NCBI GenBank assembly: GCA_028715665.1
Contig: JAQURI010000069.1
Span: 1-7,853, forward strand
Source of the DNA: Candidatus Ratteibacteria bacterium
Lineage (GTDB): Bacteria > CAIJMQ01
DNA: 7,853 nucleotides
Reading direction: 5' to 3'
In this document: positions 1 to 7,145 of the stretch, piece by piece
How the letters are laid out: every line of letters starts with the position of its first letter
How positions within the stretch are numbered: position 1 is the first letter of the stretch
The notes under the pieces: generated by a model
Told to the model about the DNA's origin: nothing
Seen by the model: the letters and a program-made list of their open reading frames with translations, nothing else
Database searches by the model: none
Position numbers and translations under genes: made by a program

Positions 1-1382
1 GCCAATGGTGGAAAGCTACTTGTTCCGCTATAAAAGGGGCGCTTGAAAAAAAGAATATAAAAGGCGAAGAGATTGACGGAATCGGGCTTACCGGACAGAT
101 GCACAGTTCCGTGTTTCTTGATGAAAAATCCGAAGTTATAAGACCCGCAATACTATGGTGTGATAATAGGACGGCAAAACAGGTGGATGAAGTCCATAAG
201 TTATTCGGCAGAGAAAAATTTATTCAACTTACTTGTAATCCGGTCTTAACCGGCTTTACCCTTCCGAAGATATTGTGGCTTAAGGAAACAGAACCGGCAA
301 ATTATAAGAAAATAAAAAAGATTCTTCTCCCGAAAGATTATATAAGGTTTAAATTGACCGGCGAATTTGCCTCGGATGTTTCGGATGCGTCCGGGACTTC
401 GGTGTTCGATGTGAAAGGAAGAAAATGGTCTGACGAAGTTTTAAGAAAATTGGGACTTGATAAGAATTTCTTCCCGAAAGTTTATGAATCCTCCGAAATA
501 ACGGGTAAAGTGAACGGTGAAGCTGCAAAACTTACGGGATTAAAGGTAGGTATCCCGGTTGTAGCGGGCGCCGGCGACCAGGCAGCAAGCGCTATAAGTT
601 GCGGAATATATGAAGAAGGCGTTATGTCCGCTACTTTGGGAACATCGGGCGTAATTTTTGCTTCAACGGATAGCGCAAAGATAGCGCCTGAAGGTAAACT
701 TCATTCTTTCTGCCATTCGGTAAAAGGGAAATGGCACCTGATGGGCGTTGTGCTGTCTGCAGGCGGCAGTTTCAAATGGGTATGCGACAGCCTTTGCGAT
801 AACGAAAAAGAAACCGCGAAGAAACAGGGGGTGGGCTTTTATTACTTAATGGACAAAAAAGCCGAAGAAATTCCGATCGGAAGCGAAGGTTTGATTTTCC
901 TTCCTTATCTTACCGGAGAAAGAACGCCGCATCAGGACCCCGATGCAAAAGGCGTATTTTTCGGTTTGAGTTTGAAACACAATAAATTCCATTTTGTAAG
1001 GGCGGTTATGGAAGGAGTGGGTTTTGCGCTTAGAGATTCTCTGGAACTTATGAGAGATTTGAATATAAAAATAGAAGAAGTTCGTTTTGTGGGAGGCGGC
1101 GCAAAGAGCCAGTTATGGAGAGGAATGCTTGCGGACATATTTGAATCTCCTATACGGACGCTTAAAGTGGAGGAAGGCGCGCCCTACGGAGCATTGTTAT
1201 TGGCGGGCATCGGGGTTGGGGCGTATAAAGATGTGGCGGATGCCTGCAAGGTGATTAAACTGGGAGCGGCACAGGAACCGAACCCAAAGAACGCTGCCGT
1301 TTATAGGAACTTTTACGCACTTTATAGAGACCTCTATAAGAATCTCAAAGGTTCGTATAAAGAACTTAGCAAGATTATATAA
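1..1382 (+). CDS. xylB: Xylulokinase (FGGY family), 5'-truncated by window edge
   Basis: Phosphorylates D-xylulose to D-xylulose 5-phosphate with ATP, feeding xylose into the pentose phosphate pathway in the cytoplasm. The frame is open from base 3 with no stop, and the residues before the first ATG (base 99) are already family sequence (QWWKAT, then GIGLTGQMHSS), so that ATG is internal. Compared with E. coli XylB (484 aa, recalled), about 45 N-terminal residues with the first phosphate-binding loop lie outside; 459 codons are present. Visible motifs are the substrate-binding GQMH, RPAILWCDNR, LLPKDY, the catalytic-base motif GAGDQAAS (Asp codon 576-578), the C-domain loop LGTSGV, the FGGY signature region PYLTGERTPH, and the adenine-side GGGAKSQLW. 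These match xylulokinase better than glycerol kinase or ribulokinase, though other FGGY sugar kinases remain possible. It ends with TAA, converging on the minus-strand operon 28 nt away. Confidence 0.95.
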   Translation, partial: QWWKATCSAIKGALEKKNIKGEEIDGIGLTGQMHSSVFLDEKSEVIRPAILWCDNRTAKQVDEVHKLFGREKFIQLTCNPVLTGFTLPKILWLKETEPANYKKIKKILLPKDYIRFKLTGEFASDVSDASGTSVFDVKGRKWSDEVLRKLGLDKNFFPKVYESSEITGKVNGEAAKLTGLKVGIPVVAGAGDQAASAISCGIYEEGVMSATLGTSGVIFASTDSAKIAPEGKLHSFCHSVKGKWHLMGVVLSAGGSFKWVCDSLCDNEKETAKKQGVGFYYLMDKKAEEIPIGSEGLIFLPYLTGERTPHQDPDAKGVFFGLSLKHNKFHFVRAVMEGVGFALRDSLELMRDLNIKIEEVRFVGGGAKSQLWRGMLADIFESPIRTLKVEEGAPYGALLLAGIGVGAYKDVADACKVIKLGAAQEPNPKNAAVYRNFYALYRDLYKNLKGSYKELSKII

Positions 1383-1397
1383 TTATATAGTTCGATT

Positions 1398-1445
1398 AGA
1401 GCCTGCTTGTCTATTGGTTTTCAGTGGCGGCGGGCTCTTCTATTT
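1398..1445 (+). terminator. Probable rho-independent terminator of xylB
   Basis: A 9-bp inverted repeat pairs AGAGCCTGC (1398-1406) with GCGGGCTCT (1430-1438), with one G-U wobble. The loop is 23 nt, and TCTATTTTT follows on the plus strand. It begins 15 nt after the xylB stop. The right arm lies inside the last codons of the convergent 523-aa gene. On the minus strand the stem is followed by mixed A/T sequence and no U-run, so it looks one-directional. The long loop and interrupted T-tract lower confidence. Confidence 0.5.
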
Positions 1446-2982
1446 TTAAGCGGATGCGCAGAGATGAGGCAATATCCGGCGGAAGTATGGCGAGAGAGGC
1501 TTCCAGACTGGATGTTTGCAAAGCGTCAAAAGTAGGAAAGAGTTTTTGAAAACGCGAAATGTTGCTTGCTGTCCTTTCATAAACCGATTTAGCTAAAGAT
1601 TGCAGTCCTGCATAACGTTCGTCTTCTCCGGTTGCGAGTGCCCAGTAGCTTTGATACATAATCCCGAACAAAATATCGGTTAGTTGAGGGATGGAAGCTT
1701 CATTAAAATTTAATCTTTCTGTGAATTTAGATGCGACATAGTCCGGGAAAGACAGATTGGCGGTTTCTCCGGGATATTGCTCCTTCAAATAGATATAATA
1801 TTTTTGCGCTACCGGTAGATCATTCATTGTATATGCCATAACTACGACTTCACTTAAGAAATAAAGGTGTGCGTTTTTTACTCCTATCGCTATATTTTCA
1901 TCCAAGGTTTTTATAGTATCTTCATAATAAGCATTTAGGATAGGGACAACGTTAAAATCAGGAGCAAGAATCAATACCTCCTCTTCGCCTATTTTCTTTA
2001 CGCTGACGTTTCCCCATTTCCACAAGTGCCCCAGAGAAAAATAAACCATTCTACGGTAATCTATCTCCGCTAAATCGTTGGTCTTTCTCTTGCCTTCTTC
2101 TATCCAGTACAGGGAATGCGCTGCCGATGATTTCCAGTTTAAAGGAAGATATTTCTTTTCCAATTCCAGCATAAATTCCGGGTCCATTTTAAATTCTTCC
2201 CGTAATCTTTTACCCCGTAAATACGCTTCTATTTTTCTGAAAGAAGGGGTCTTTGCAAGTTCTCTTAAATTTTCGGGCAGGGCGGAAAAATTATTGCCGG
2301 AGAGTTCTTCCCAATCGGTATTAAAAACGTCTATTTTATTTTCCTTGAAGGAGGAAACGATCACTTCTATATTTTTGTCTTTTAATAACTCTTCTGAAGA
2401 GGAATTTGAAACTATTTCTTCAAGGGTCATGTCGCCCAAAGCATCTTGCATGATTTTTGCCCACATCCTTTTATAATAGGCGTTGAATTCATCCAGGGTC
2501 TCGGAAATTTTATGATATGTTATCCATGAAAGTTCTCGGTAGATTTCAGATGAAGTGGGAGCGTATTTTAACCCTTTGTCCCTTAACAGCTTGATTCCTT
2601 GATATAACCAGTTCCATCTTTCTTCTCCGGTAGGGAACTGCACCGAAACATTATAAGATAAATTCCATGCATTGAATTTCCAGACCGTAGGTAAGTAGGG
2701 CTGCAGCATTCCTATCCAATCGGCAAGTTGGATGAGTTCGAAATATTTACCGTCTTGTTGCAGTTTTTGCGCTCTTAACCATAAAAGGTTGACAACAATT
2801 CCCCGGAATCCGCCCAGAAGCACCGTGGTAAAAACGAGTTCCGGGGGGAGTTTTTTAAAACTTGTTTCTTCCGGCAAAAAGGAGCGCAGCCTTTCATGAG
2901 TCTGAAAAAGCGGATAAGAGCAAGAGTAAAAAAACAATAATGCAGCCAGAAATATGAGAATAGTTTTGATTTTTTTATTCAT
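1411..2982 (-). CDS. Membrane-anchored, tryptophan-rich helical protein of unknown function, coupled to ABC-2 permease
   Basis: Function is unknown; no named domain is recognised. The 523-residue product starts with a basic end and one hydrophobic segment (about 7-20) ending in FYSC, a poor lipobox, so a membrane anchor with the bulk outside the cytoplasm is more likely than a lipoprotein. Residues 54-140 are dense in aromatics: LLGGFRG, then LLWLRAQ, DGKYFELIQLADWI, TVWKFNAWNLSYN. This resembles the first helices of a TPR-like repeat array. A second island (about 281-297, LNWKSSAAHSLYW) and a TPR-like helix pair (about 366-406) follow. I recall similar sequences in Planctomycetes, Verrucomicrobia and Omnitrophota genomes, always as hypothetical proteins. 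The ATG overlaps the permease stop by 8 nt (ATGAATAA) with a weak AGGG 7 nt upstream, so it is probably translated by coupling and acts with that transporter. It is the last gene of the operon. Confidence 0.9.
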   Translation of the reverse strand: MNKKIKTILIFLAALLFFYSCSYPLFQTHERLRSFLPEETSFKKLPPELVFTTVLLGGFRGIVVNLLWLRAQKLQQDGKYFELIQLADWIGMLQPYLPTVWKFNAWNLSYNVSVQFPTGEERWNWLYQGIKLLRDKGLKYAPTSSEIYRELSWITYHKISETLDEFNAYYKRMWAKIMQDALGDMTLEEIVSNSSSEELLKDKNIEVIVSSFKENKIDVFNTDWEELSGNNFSALPENLRELAKTPSFRKIEAYLRGKRLREEFKMDPEFMLELEKKYLPLNWKSSAAHSLYWIEEGKRKTNDLAEIDYRRMVYFSLGHLWKWGNVSVKKIGEEEVLILAPDFNVVPILNAYYEDTIKTLDENIAIGVKNAHLYFLSEVVVMAYTMNDLPVAQKYYIYLKEQYPGETANLSFPDYVASKFTERLNFNEASIPQLTDILFGIMYQSYWALATGEDERYAGLQSLAKSVYERTASNISRFQKLFPTFDALQTSSLEASLAILPPDIASSLRIRLKIEEPAATENQ

Positions 2983-4324
2983 TGGGGATCCCTAATTCTC
3001 TGTGTGATAAATAAATTACAGCAACAATCAATAACGGTAAAGCTCCTAAGATTATTATCCGTATGAAGAGAAAAATTAAATAAGAAGAAGGCATTAAAAT
3101 AAAAGTTCCGATATAAGAATGCGGCAATGCTTCATTTAGGGGAGGAAGAATCGAAGAGAGAAAATTTAATAGGGGATAGGATATGCGTTGTATTAATCCT
3201 ATCTCTTGTTGTGCCTGCATTTCCTGTAGGATGGAAATTCTGATTATTTGAATAAACTCATACATGTAAGAGGTGAATATTAAAATGGATGTCGAGAGGA
3301 TTGCCGTTAAATGCGACACTATACAGGAGAAGCAAAGTCCCACAGAAAAAATAAAAGTTGAAAGAATTAAGATATTTACGGTTCCTTTTAGTAAGTTTAT
3401 CCAATAGTTGCCTTGAGGATAAAGTATTTTGAAATCGGACCCCGGGAACAAAACGCTGATATTTGAAGGGTCGATGTTCAGATACGTTATATTAAGTTCC
3501 CCTTCACTACTGATTGCCTGTGCCGGAATCGGCAACCGATGGACTTGGTCTTTTGCAAGATCTGTTTGCATTTCAAACGGTGCCAGTAAGGACGGGTTTC
3601 CCGCAAGCCAATAACCCAAAGCGGATTGCCTGTCCGGACTGGAAGTTTGAAAGCGATATGATAGATATACATTATCGAAGTTGTCTGTCGAAGGATTTGT
3701 TTGAAGGTCGGCGGGCAGACGGATGCCCTTGAAAGTCCAATCCATTCTTCCTCCTGCAGGAATGACGTACATTCCTCTTATGTTTTTTGAACTTTGGGAC
3801 AGGAAAGACATAAAATCCGAAGGCTTGACTTTGTCTTGTGCGGTTTGTCCGGAATTGGCAGATTCTGCAAGAGGGAAAAGCTCTGTTTCGGTTGTGAATA
3901 TATTTATATCTTCGGGAAAATTTTCTATTAACTGGCGGGATATGAGCAGAGAGGAAAAAGATATTGCTAATACGAAAAATGTAATAAAAACTATATTTAT
4001 GAGTAGCATCCCTACCCACTTGCCTGCGATAATTTCCCAGCGTTTAATGGGCTTGACATCTAAAATGAGTAAAGTTTTCTTTTTCCATTCATTGCTGATG
4101 GAAGAACAGGAAATCGCAATATTTATTGCGGTGAAGATAATGGAACCGATTATAAACGAGTAAGTCACAAAAACCCTGAATTTTCCTTCTGCGGTTCCGT
4201 CTCCCAAAAGATTAGAACAAAGAAAAGGAGTTAGCGAAAGTATAATAAGAAGAATTATTGCCGCCGGCGTGAAAAAATAATCGCGGAAAGTATTTAGAGA
4301 AACTGCGGTAATTCTGCGGTTCAT
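2975..4324 (-). CDS. ABC-2 type transporter permease with large extracytoplasmic domain
   Basis: Inner-membrane permease subunit (449 aa) of an ABC-2 exporter or membrane-remodelling transporter; substrate unknown. Hydrophobic segments lie at about 18-36, 51-73, 102-128, 313-335, 337-356 and 418-440. The cytoplasmic stretch at about 79-103 (EWKKKT, then KPIKRWEIIAGKW) is the usual ABC-2 coupling region with the Glu and Pro-x-x-Arg pattern. Between the third and fourth helices sits an unusual ~180-residue insert (about 129-312). It is predicted outside the membrane, opens with a polar linker and continues with beta-like, aromatic sequence (MDWTFKGIRLP, VYLSYRF, GYWLAGNPS, then ITYLNIDPSNISVLFPGS). 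A late stretch (380-400) is proline-rich and probably a loop. The gene follows the ATPase gene by 52 nt with only a weak SD-like GAGAT and overlaps the next gene by 8 nt. The ATPase immediately upstream is the obvious partner. Confidence 0.9.
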   Translation of the reverse strand: MNRRITAVSLNTFRDYFFTPAAIILLIILSLTPFLCSNLLGDGTAEGKFRVFVTYSFIIGSIIFTAINIAISCSSISNEWKKKTLLILDVKPIKRWEIIAGKWVGMLLINIVFITFFVLAISFSSLLISRQLIENFPEDINIFTTETELFPLAESANSGQTAQDKVKPSDFMSFLSQSSKNIRGMYVIPAGGRMDWTFKGIRLPADLQTNPSTDNFDNVYLSYRFQTSSPDRQSALGYWLAGNPSLLAPFEMQTDLAKDQVHRLPIPAQAISSEGELNITYLNIDPSNISVLFPGSDFKILYPQGNYWINLLKGTVNILILSTFIFSVGLCFSCIVSHLTAILSTSILIFTSYMYEFIQIIRISILQEMQAQQEIGLIQRISYPLLNFLSSILPPLNEALPHSYIGTFILMPSSYLIFLFIRIIILGALPLLIVAVIYLSHRELGIPNE

Positions 4325-4376
4325 AACGTTTTATCTCGTATTTATAAGGATTTAATTTTAAATATCTCTTGAGTTT

Positions 4377-5237
4377 TTATTCTTTGTGCAAAAGTTTCCG
4401 TATAACTTCCTGGTCTACTTCATCGGGTTTCTTCGCAGGAACAGCTTTTTCTTTCGAAAATTCCGTTTTTCTCTTCTCTTCTCTTTTTTCTCTTTCTGCA
4501 TATACTTTGTCTAAGAAAAATTTCTCCAGACAATGACTTTCATTGTGATACGGAAGCAATAACTTGTCCACTCTGTCCATTGCTATGAATTCTCCTTGAT
4601 AGAGAATCCCGACGCGGTCGCATATAGTTTCTATGTCTGACAAAAGATGTGTTGAAATAACCATTGTTTTGCCTTTAGATTTAAGGTCGAGAAAAAGGTC
4701 TTTCATTTCTTTTATGCCTATGGGGTCCATTCCGTTTGTGGGTTCATCGAGAATTAACAACTCGGGGTCGTTTATTAGAGCCTGGGCAAGTCCTATTCTT
4801 CTTGCCATACCTTTCGAATATTCTCCGACGCTTCGTCTTTGATATGCCTTTATTCCCAATAAATCTATAAGAAAGTCTATCCTCTCTCTTCTTGCCTTAG
4901 ATGGGAGACTGAAAATTTTTCCGTAAAAGTCCAGTGTCTCGCGGCCGTTCAGGTAAGAGTATAGATAGTCTTCTTCGGGTAGATACCCTATAAATTGTTT
5001 GGCAATATTGTCTCCCGGATGTTTCCCAAAAACAGATATTCTGCCGCGAGTAGGATAAAGAAGTCCCAGCATTAATTTAAGCGTAGTGGATTTGCCGCTG
5101 CCGTTAGGCCCGAGGAGCCCCAAGATTTCCCCTCTTTCTACCGAGAACGATAAGTTTTTAATGGCTACTGCCTTGGGTTTTCCCCAGAAATCTTTGAAAG
5201 TTTTCGTAACACCTTGTAACTTTACCAATTCTTCCAT
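4377..5237 (-). CDS. ABC transporter ATP-binding protein (ABC-2 export type)
   Basis: Cytoplasmic nucleotide-binding subunit (286 aa) powering the downstream permease. Seen in order: an A-loop region (KTFKDFWG), Walker A GPNGSGKST (43-51), a Q-loop region GYLPEED (85-90) with Glu where Gln is usual, signature EYSKGMARR (139-147) in place of LSGGQ, Walker B LLILDEPT (160-167), D-loop NGMDP, and switch His in STHLLSD (His197). A Glu in the Q-loop and a YSKGM signature are known in the multidrug/Na+-export-like ABC-2 subfamily, so the ATPase should be active. From about residue 235 a ~50-residue highly charged Lys/Glu tail follows, longer than the minimal domain, probably helical and of unknown role. 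The start is supported by AGGAG ending 6 nt before the ATG. The P-type ATPase gene ends 42 nt upstream. Confidence 0.95.
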   Translation of the reverse strand: MEELVKLQGVTKTFKDFWGKPKAVAIKNLSFSVERGEILGLLGPNGSGKSTTLKLMLGLLYPTRGRISVFGKHPGDNIAKQFIGYLPEEDYLYSYLNGRETLDFYGKIFSLPSKARRERIDFLIDLLGIKAYQRRSVGEYSKGMARRIGLAQALINDPELLILDEPTNGMDPIGIKEMKDLFLDLKSKGKTMVISTHLLSDIETICDRVGILYQGEFIAMDRVDKLLLPYHNESHCLEKFFLDKVYAEREKREEKRKTEFSKEKAVPAKKPDEVDQEVIRKLLHKE

Positions 5238-5243
5238 ATTACG

Positions 5244-5248
5244 CTCCT
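5244..5248 (-). promoter_or_regulatory. Shine-Dalgarno site of the ABC ATPase gene
   Basis: AGGAG on the minus strand, 6 nt before the ATG at 5237. It is the clearest ribosome binding site in the three-gene ABC section and fixes the start. The permease and 523-aa genes have much weaker sites, which suggests their translation relies on ribosomes from upstream genes. Confidence 0.75.
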
Positions 5249-5279
5249 AAATTATTTTTTCTCATAAGAAACCTAAAAC

Positions 5280-7145
5280 TTACTCGGATTTCACTATTCT
5301 GGCGCTGTTTAAGATGACCGCAAGAGAACCCACTTCGTGATATAGAGCTGCTATTATGGGGTTGACTATTCCCATTCCCGCCAGAGTCAATCCGATGAGG
5401 ACAAGCGCCCCTCCTAAAGCTATGTTCTGGTAAATAATGCGGTGTGCAAGCCGTGATAGAGAGATGAAAAACGGCACTCTTCTTAAATCGTTGGACATCA
5501 GGGCGATTGATGCGCTGTTTATCGCTACGTCGCTTCCCATAGCACCCATTGCTATTCCGATATCTCCCGCCGTAAGAGCCGGGGCGTCGTTGATCCCGTC
5601 TCCTATTACTACTACTCGATATCCTTTTTTTTGCAGGCTTTCAACTATTTCCAATTTTCTTTCAGGAAGACATTCGGCTACTACTTCTTCAAATCCCGAT
5701 TCTTTGGCTATCCTTTCGGCAACTTCCTTTTTGTCACCCGTAAGCATTACTAATTTTTTTATTCCGATTTTCTTCAATTGTTCCGTGGTTTCTTTTGCTT
5801 CCAGACGCATCTGGTCTGCAACTTGGATCCATCCGTAATACTGTTCGTCTATAGCTATATGCAACATGCTTCCCGCTTCTCTTTGTTGCTCGTCTATATC
5901 TATTTTATTTTCTTTTAAATATGATTCTCTGCCTAAGATTAATTTCTTTCCGTCTACTTTACCTTTAACTCCTCGACCTACTGTTTCTTTGAATTCTTCG
6001 GGTTCACCCAGCTTTATATTGGCTTTGACGGCAAGTTCTCTTACTGCTCTTGCCACGGGATGCAATGAATGTTTTTCCAGAGTGGCTACATAATAAATCA
6101 ATCTGTCGGGCGAAATTTCTTTTACGGGATTAATCAAAGTGACCCTTAATTCTCCTGTGGTCAGTGTCCCTGTTTTGTCAAAAACTACCGCGTCTATCCC
6201 CGCCGTTGTTTCGATTTTTCGGGCTTCTTTTATCATCACTCCTTTACGCGCGGCTACGGAAAGGACGGCGATTATGGCCGTGGGGGTTGCTAAAAGAAGA
6301 GCACATGGAACGCCTACAATGATTGAAGAAATCGACCTTGAGGCGTCCCGTGTGAAGAAAAGTATCAATGCCGCAGTCATTAGTATGACGGGGATGTACC
6401 AATAAATATGTTTTTCTATCAATGACATAATGGGGATTTTGGTTTTTTCCGCTTCCAGGATTAATTGTTTTACTTTTCCCAGAGTCGTATCTTCGCCGAC
6501 TTTTTCTACTTCTGCCAATATTACGCCTGTAATATTGTTTGTTCCTTCGAATATGCGGTCGCCTTTTTTCTTGTCGACCGGGAAAGATTCTCCGGTAATG
6601 GATGCCTCGTTCACCGATGTTTCTCCCTGCACTATAACGGAATCCGCGGGAATATTTTCACCCGGTTTAATCCTTATTATATCCTTTGACTTTAGTTCTT
6701 TTACTAAGACATCTTTTTCGTCATTGTTCTTTACAAGATGCGCCATCGGGGGAGTGAGTTTTAAAAGCGATTCTATCGATTCCTGTGCGCCGAGAGCGGT
6801 TCTATGTTCCAAAAGCTCTCCCAAAACTAGTATGAAAGCTACCACCCCGGCAGTTAAATAATCTCCGAGAGCTATACATGCAAGTACTGCTATACTTGCA
6901 AGTTCGGTGAGTCTAAGTCCTCCCGTGAAAAACCCTTTGAAAGATTTTATTATCATGGGAAGGCCTAACAGTAGCGCGCCTGCCAAAGCGCTGATTTCGC
7001 TTATTAAGGGAGAATCCGGGAAAAGACGGGTTGATAAAAACGCGTTAAAAATCAGAATACCGCCCGTAAGAGTAATCAAGAGACTTTGCACCAAATGATG
7101 TTCTTCTTCGTGTATGTGGACCGGATGATAAAGTTCGGCTTGCAT
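5280..7145 (-). CDS. P1B-type heavy-metal translocating ATPase, atypical VPC metal motif
   Basis: Integral-membrane pump expelling a transition-metal ion at the expense of ATP (621 aa from this start). Seen: a His-rich N-terminus (HPVHIHEEEHH, about 7-17) with no Cys-x-x-Cys metal domain; about eight membrane helices; A-domain TGES (184-187); phosphorylation motif DKTGTLT (Asp323); the P1B-specific HP in SLHPVA (362-363); TGDK; and GDGINDAPAL (515-524). The ion-path motif of the sixth helix reads VPC-x6-P (279-281) where Cu and Zn/Cd pumps have CPC and Co-type pumps SPC. The last helix has HEVGS (603-607), close to the HEGGT of the Co/Zn/Fe-type P1B-4 group, and the Zn-pump Lys of helix 7 is absent. 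Ion specificity is therefore uncertain. The ATG at 7145 overlaps the hflK stop (TAATG) and has GGAGGG 9 nt upstream; an ATG at 7163 would add six residues but lacks a good SD. Confidence 0.93.
   Translation of the reverse strand: MQAELYHPVHIHEEEHHLVQSLLITLTGGILIFNAFLSTRLFPDSPLISEISALAGALLLGLPMIIKSFKGFFTGGLRLTELASIAVLACIALGDYLTAGVVAFILVLGELLEHRTALGAQESIESLLKLTPPMAHLVKNNDEKDVLVKELKSKDIIRIKPGENIPADSVIVQGETSVNEASITGESFPVDKKKGDRIFEGTNNITGVILAEVEKVGEDTTLGKVKQLILEAEKTKIPIMSLIEKHIYWYIPVILMTAALILFFTRDASRSISSIIVGVPCALLLATPTAIIAVLSVAARKGVMIKEARKIETTAGIDAVVFDKTGTLTTGELRVTLINPVKEISPDRLIYYVATLEKHSLHPVARAVRELAVKANIKLGEPEEFKETVGRGVKGKVDGKKLILGRESYLKENKIDIDEQQREAGSMLHIAIDEQYYGWIQVADQMRLEAKETTEQLKKIGIKKLVMLTGDKKEVAERIAKESGFEEVVAECLPERKLEIVESLQKKGYRVVVIGDGINDAPALTAGDIGIAMGAMGSDVAINSASIALMSNDLRRVPFFISLSRLAHRIIYQNIALGGALVLIGLTLAGMGIVNPIIAALYHEVGSLAVILNSARIVKSE
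6871..6904. repeat. 18-nt near-perfect tandem repeat inside P-type ATPase gene
   Basis: GCTATACATGCAAGTA (6871-6886) recurs as GCTATACTTGCAAGTT (6889-6904), 14 of 16 bases equal, at a period of 18 nt. It keeps frame and encodes a repeated six-residue unit in the third membrane helix (LASIAV then LACIAL). It is probably a small old duplication or chance in low-complexity helix sequence. Confidence 0.5.

Noticed and set aside
99..1382. xylB starting at the ATG at 99 as a complete gene
   Set aside because: The frame is open to base 3 and the residues before this ATG (QWWKAT, GIGLTGQ) are conserved xylulokinase sequence, so the ATG is internal and the gene is cut by the window edge.
2078..2476. 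132-codon plus-strand reading frame
   Set aside because: It is antisense to the 523-aa gene, with low-complexity Ser/Phe-rich composition and no motif.
2925..2982. Lipoprotein signal at the start of the 523-aa protein (FYSC)
   Set aside because: Tyr at -2 and Phe at -3 are a poor lipobox, so a simple membrane anchor fits better, though lipidation is not excluded.
3723..4163. 146-codon plus-strand frame, and an overlapping 115-codon minus-strand frame at 3672-4019
   Set aside because: Both are shadows of the permease gene, which has real membrane helices and the ABC-2 coupling pattern in its own frame.
4325..4376. A/T-rich gap with TATAAA (minus strand) as a possible internal promoter of the permease
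   Set aside because: No matching -35 element is visible at the right distance; the A/T content alone explains the TATAAA.
5258..5271. Small hairpin (TTTCT-CATA-AGAAA) between the P-type ATPase and ABC ATPase genes
   Set aside because: It has only a 5-bp A/T-rich stem and no U-run on the minus strand, so it is too weak for a terminator and expected by chance in an A/T-rich gap.
5437..5838. 133-codon plus-strand reading frame
   Set aside because: It is antisense to the P-type ATPase phosphorylation and hinge region, with no supporting motif.
6430..6861. 143-codon plus-strand reading frame
   Set aside because: It lies wholly antisense to the P-type ATPase A-domain. The Ser/Thr/Phe-rich product resembles no protein and mirrors the codon use of the real gene.
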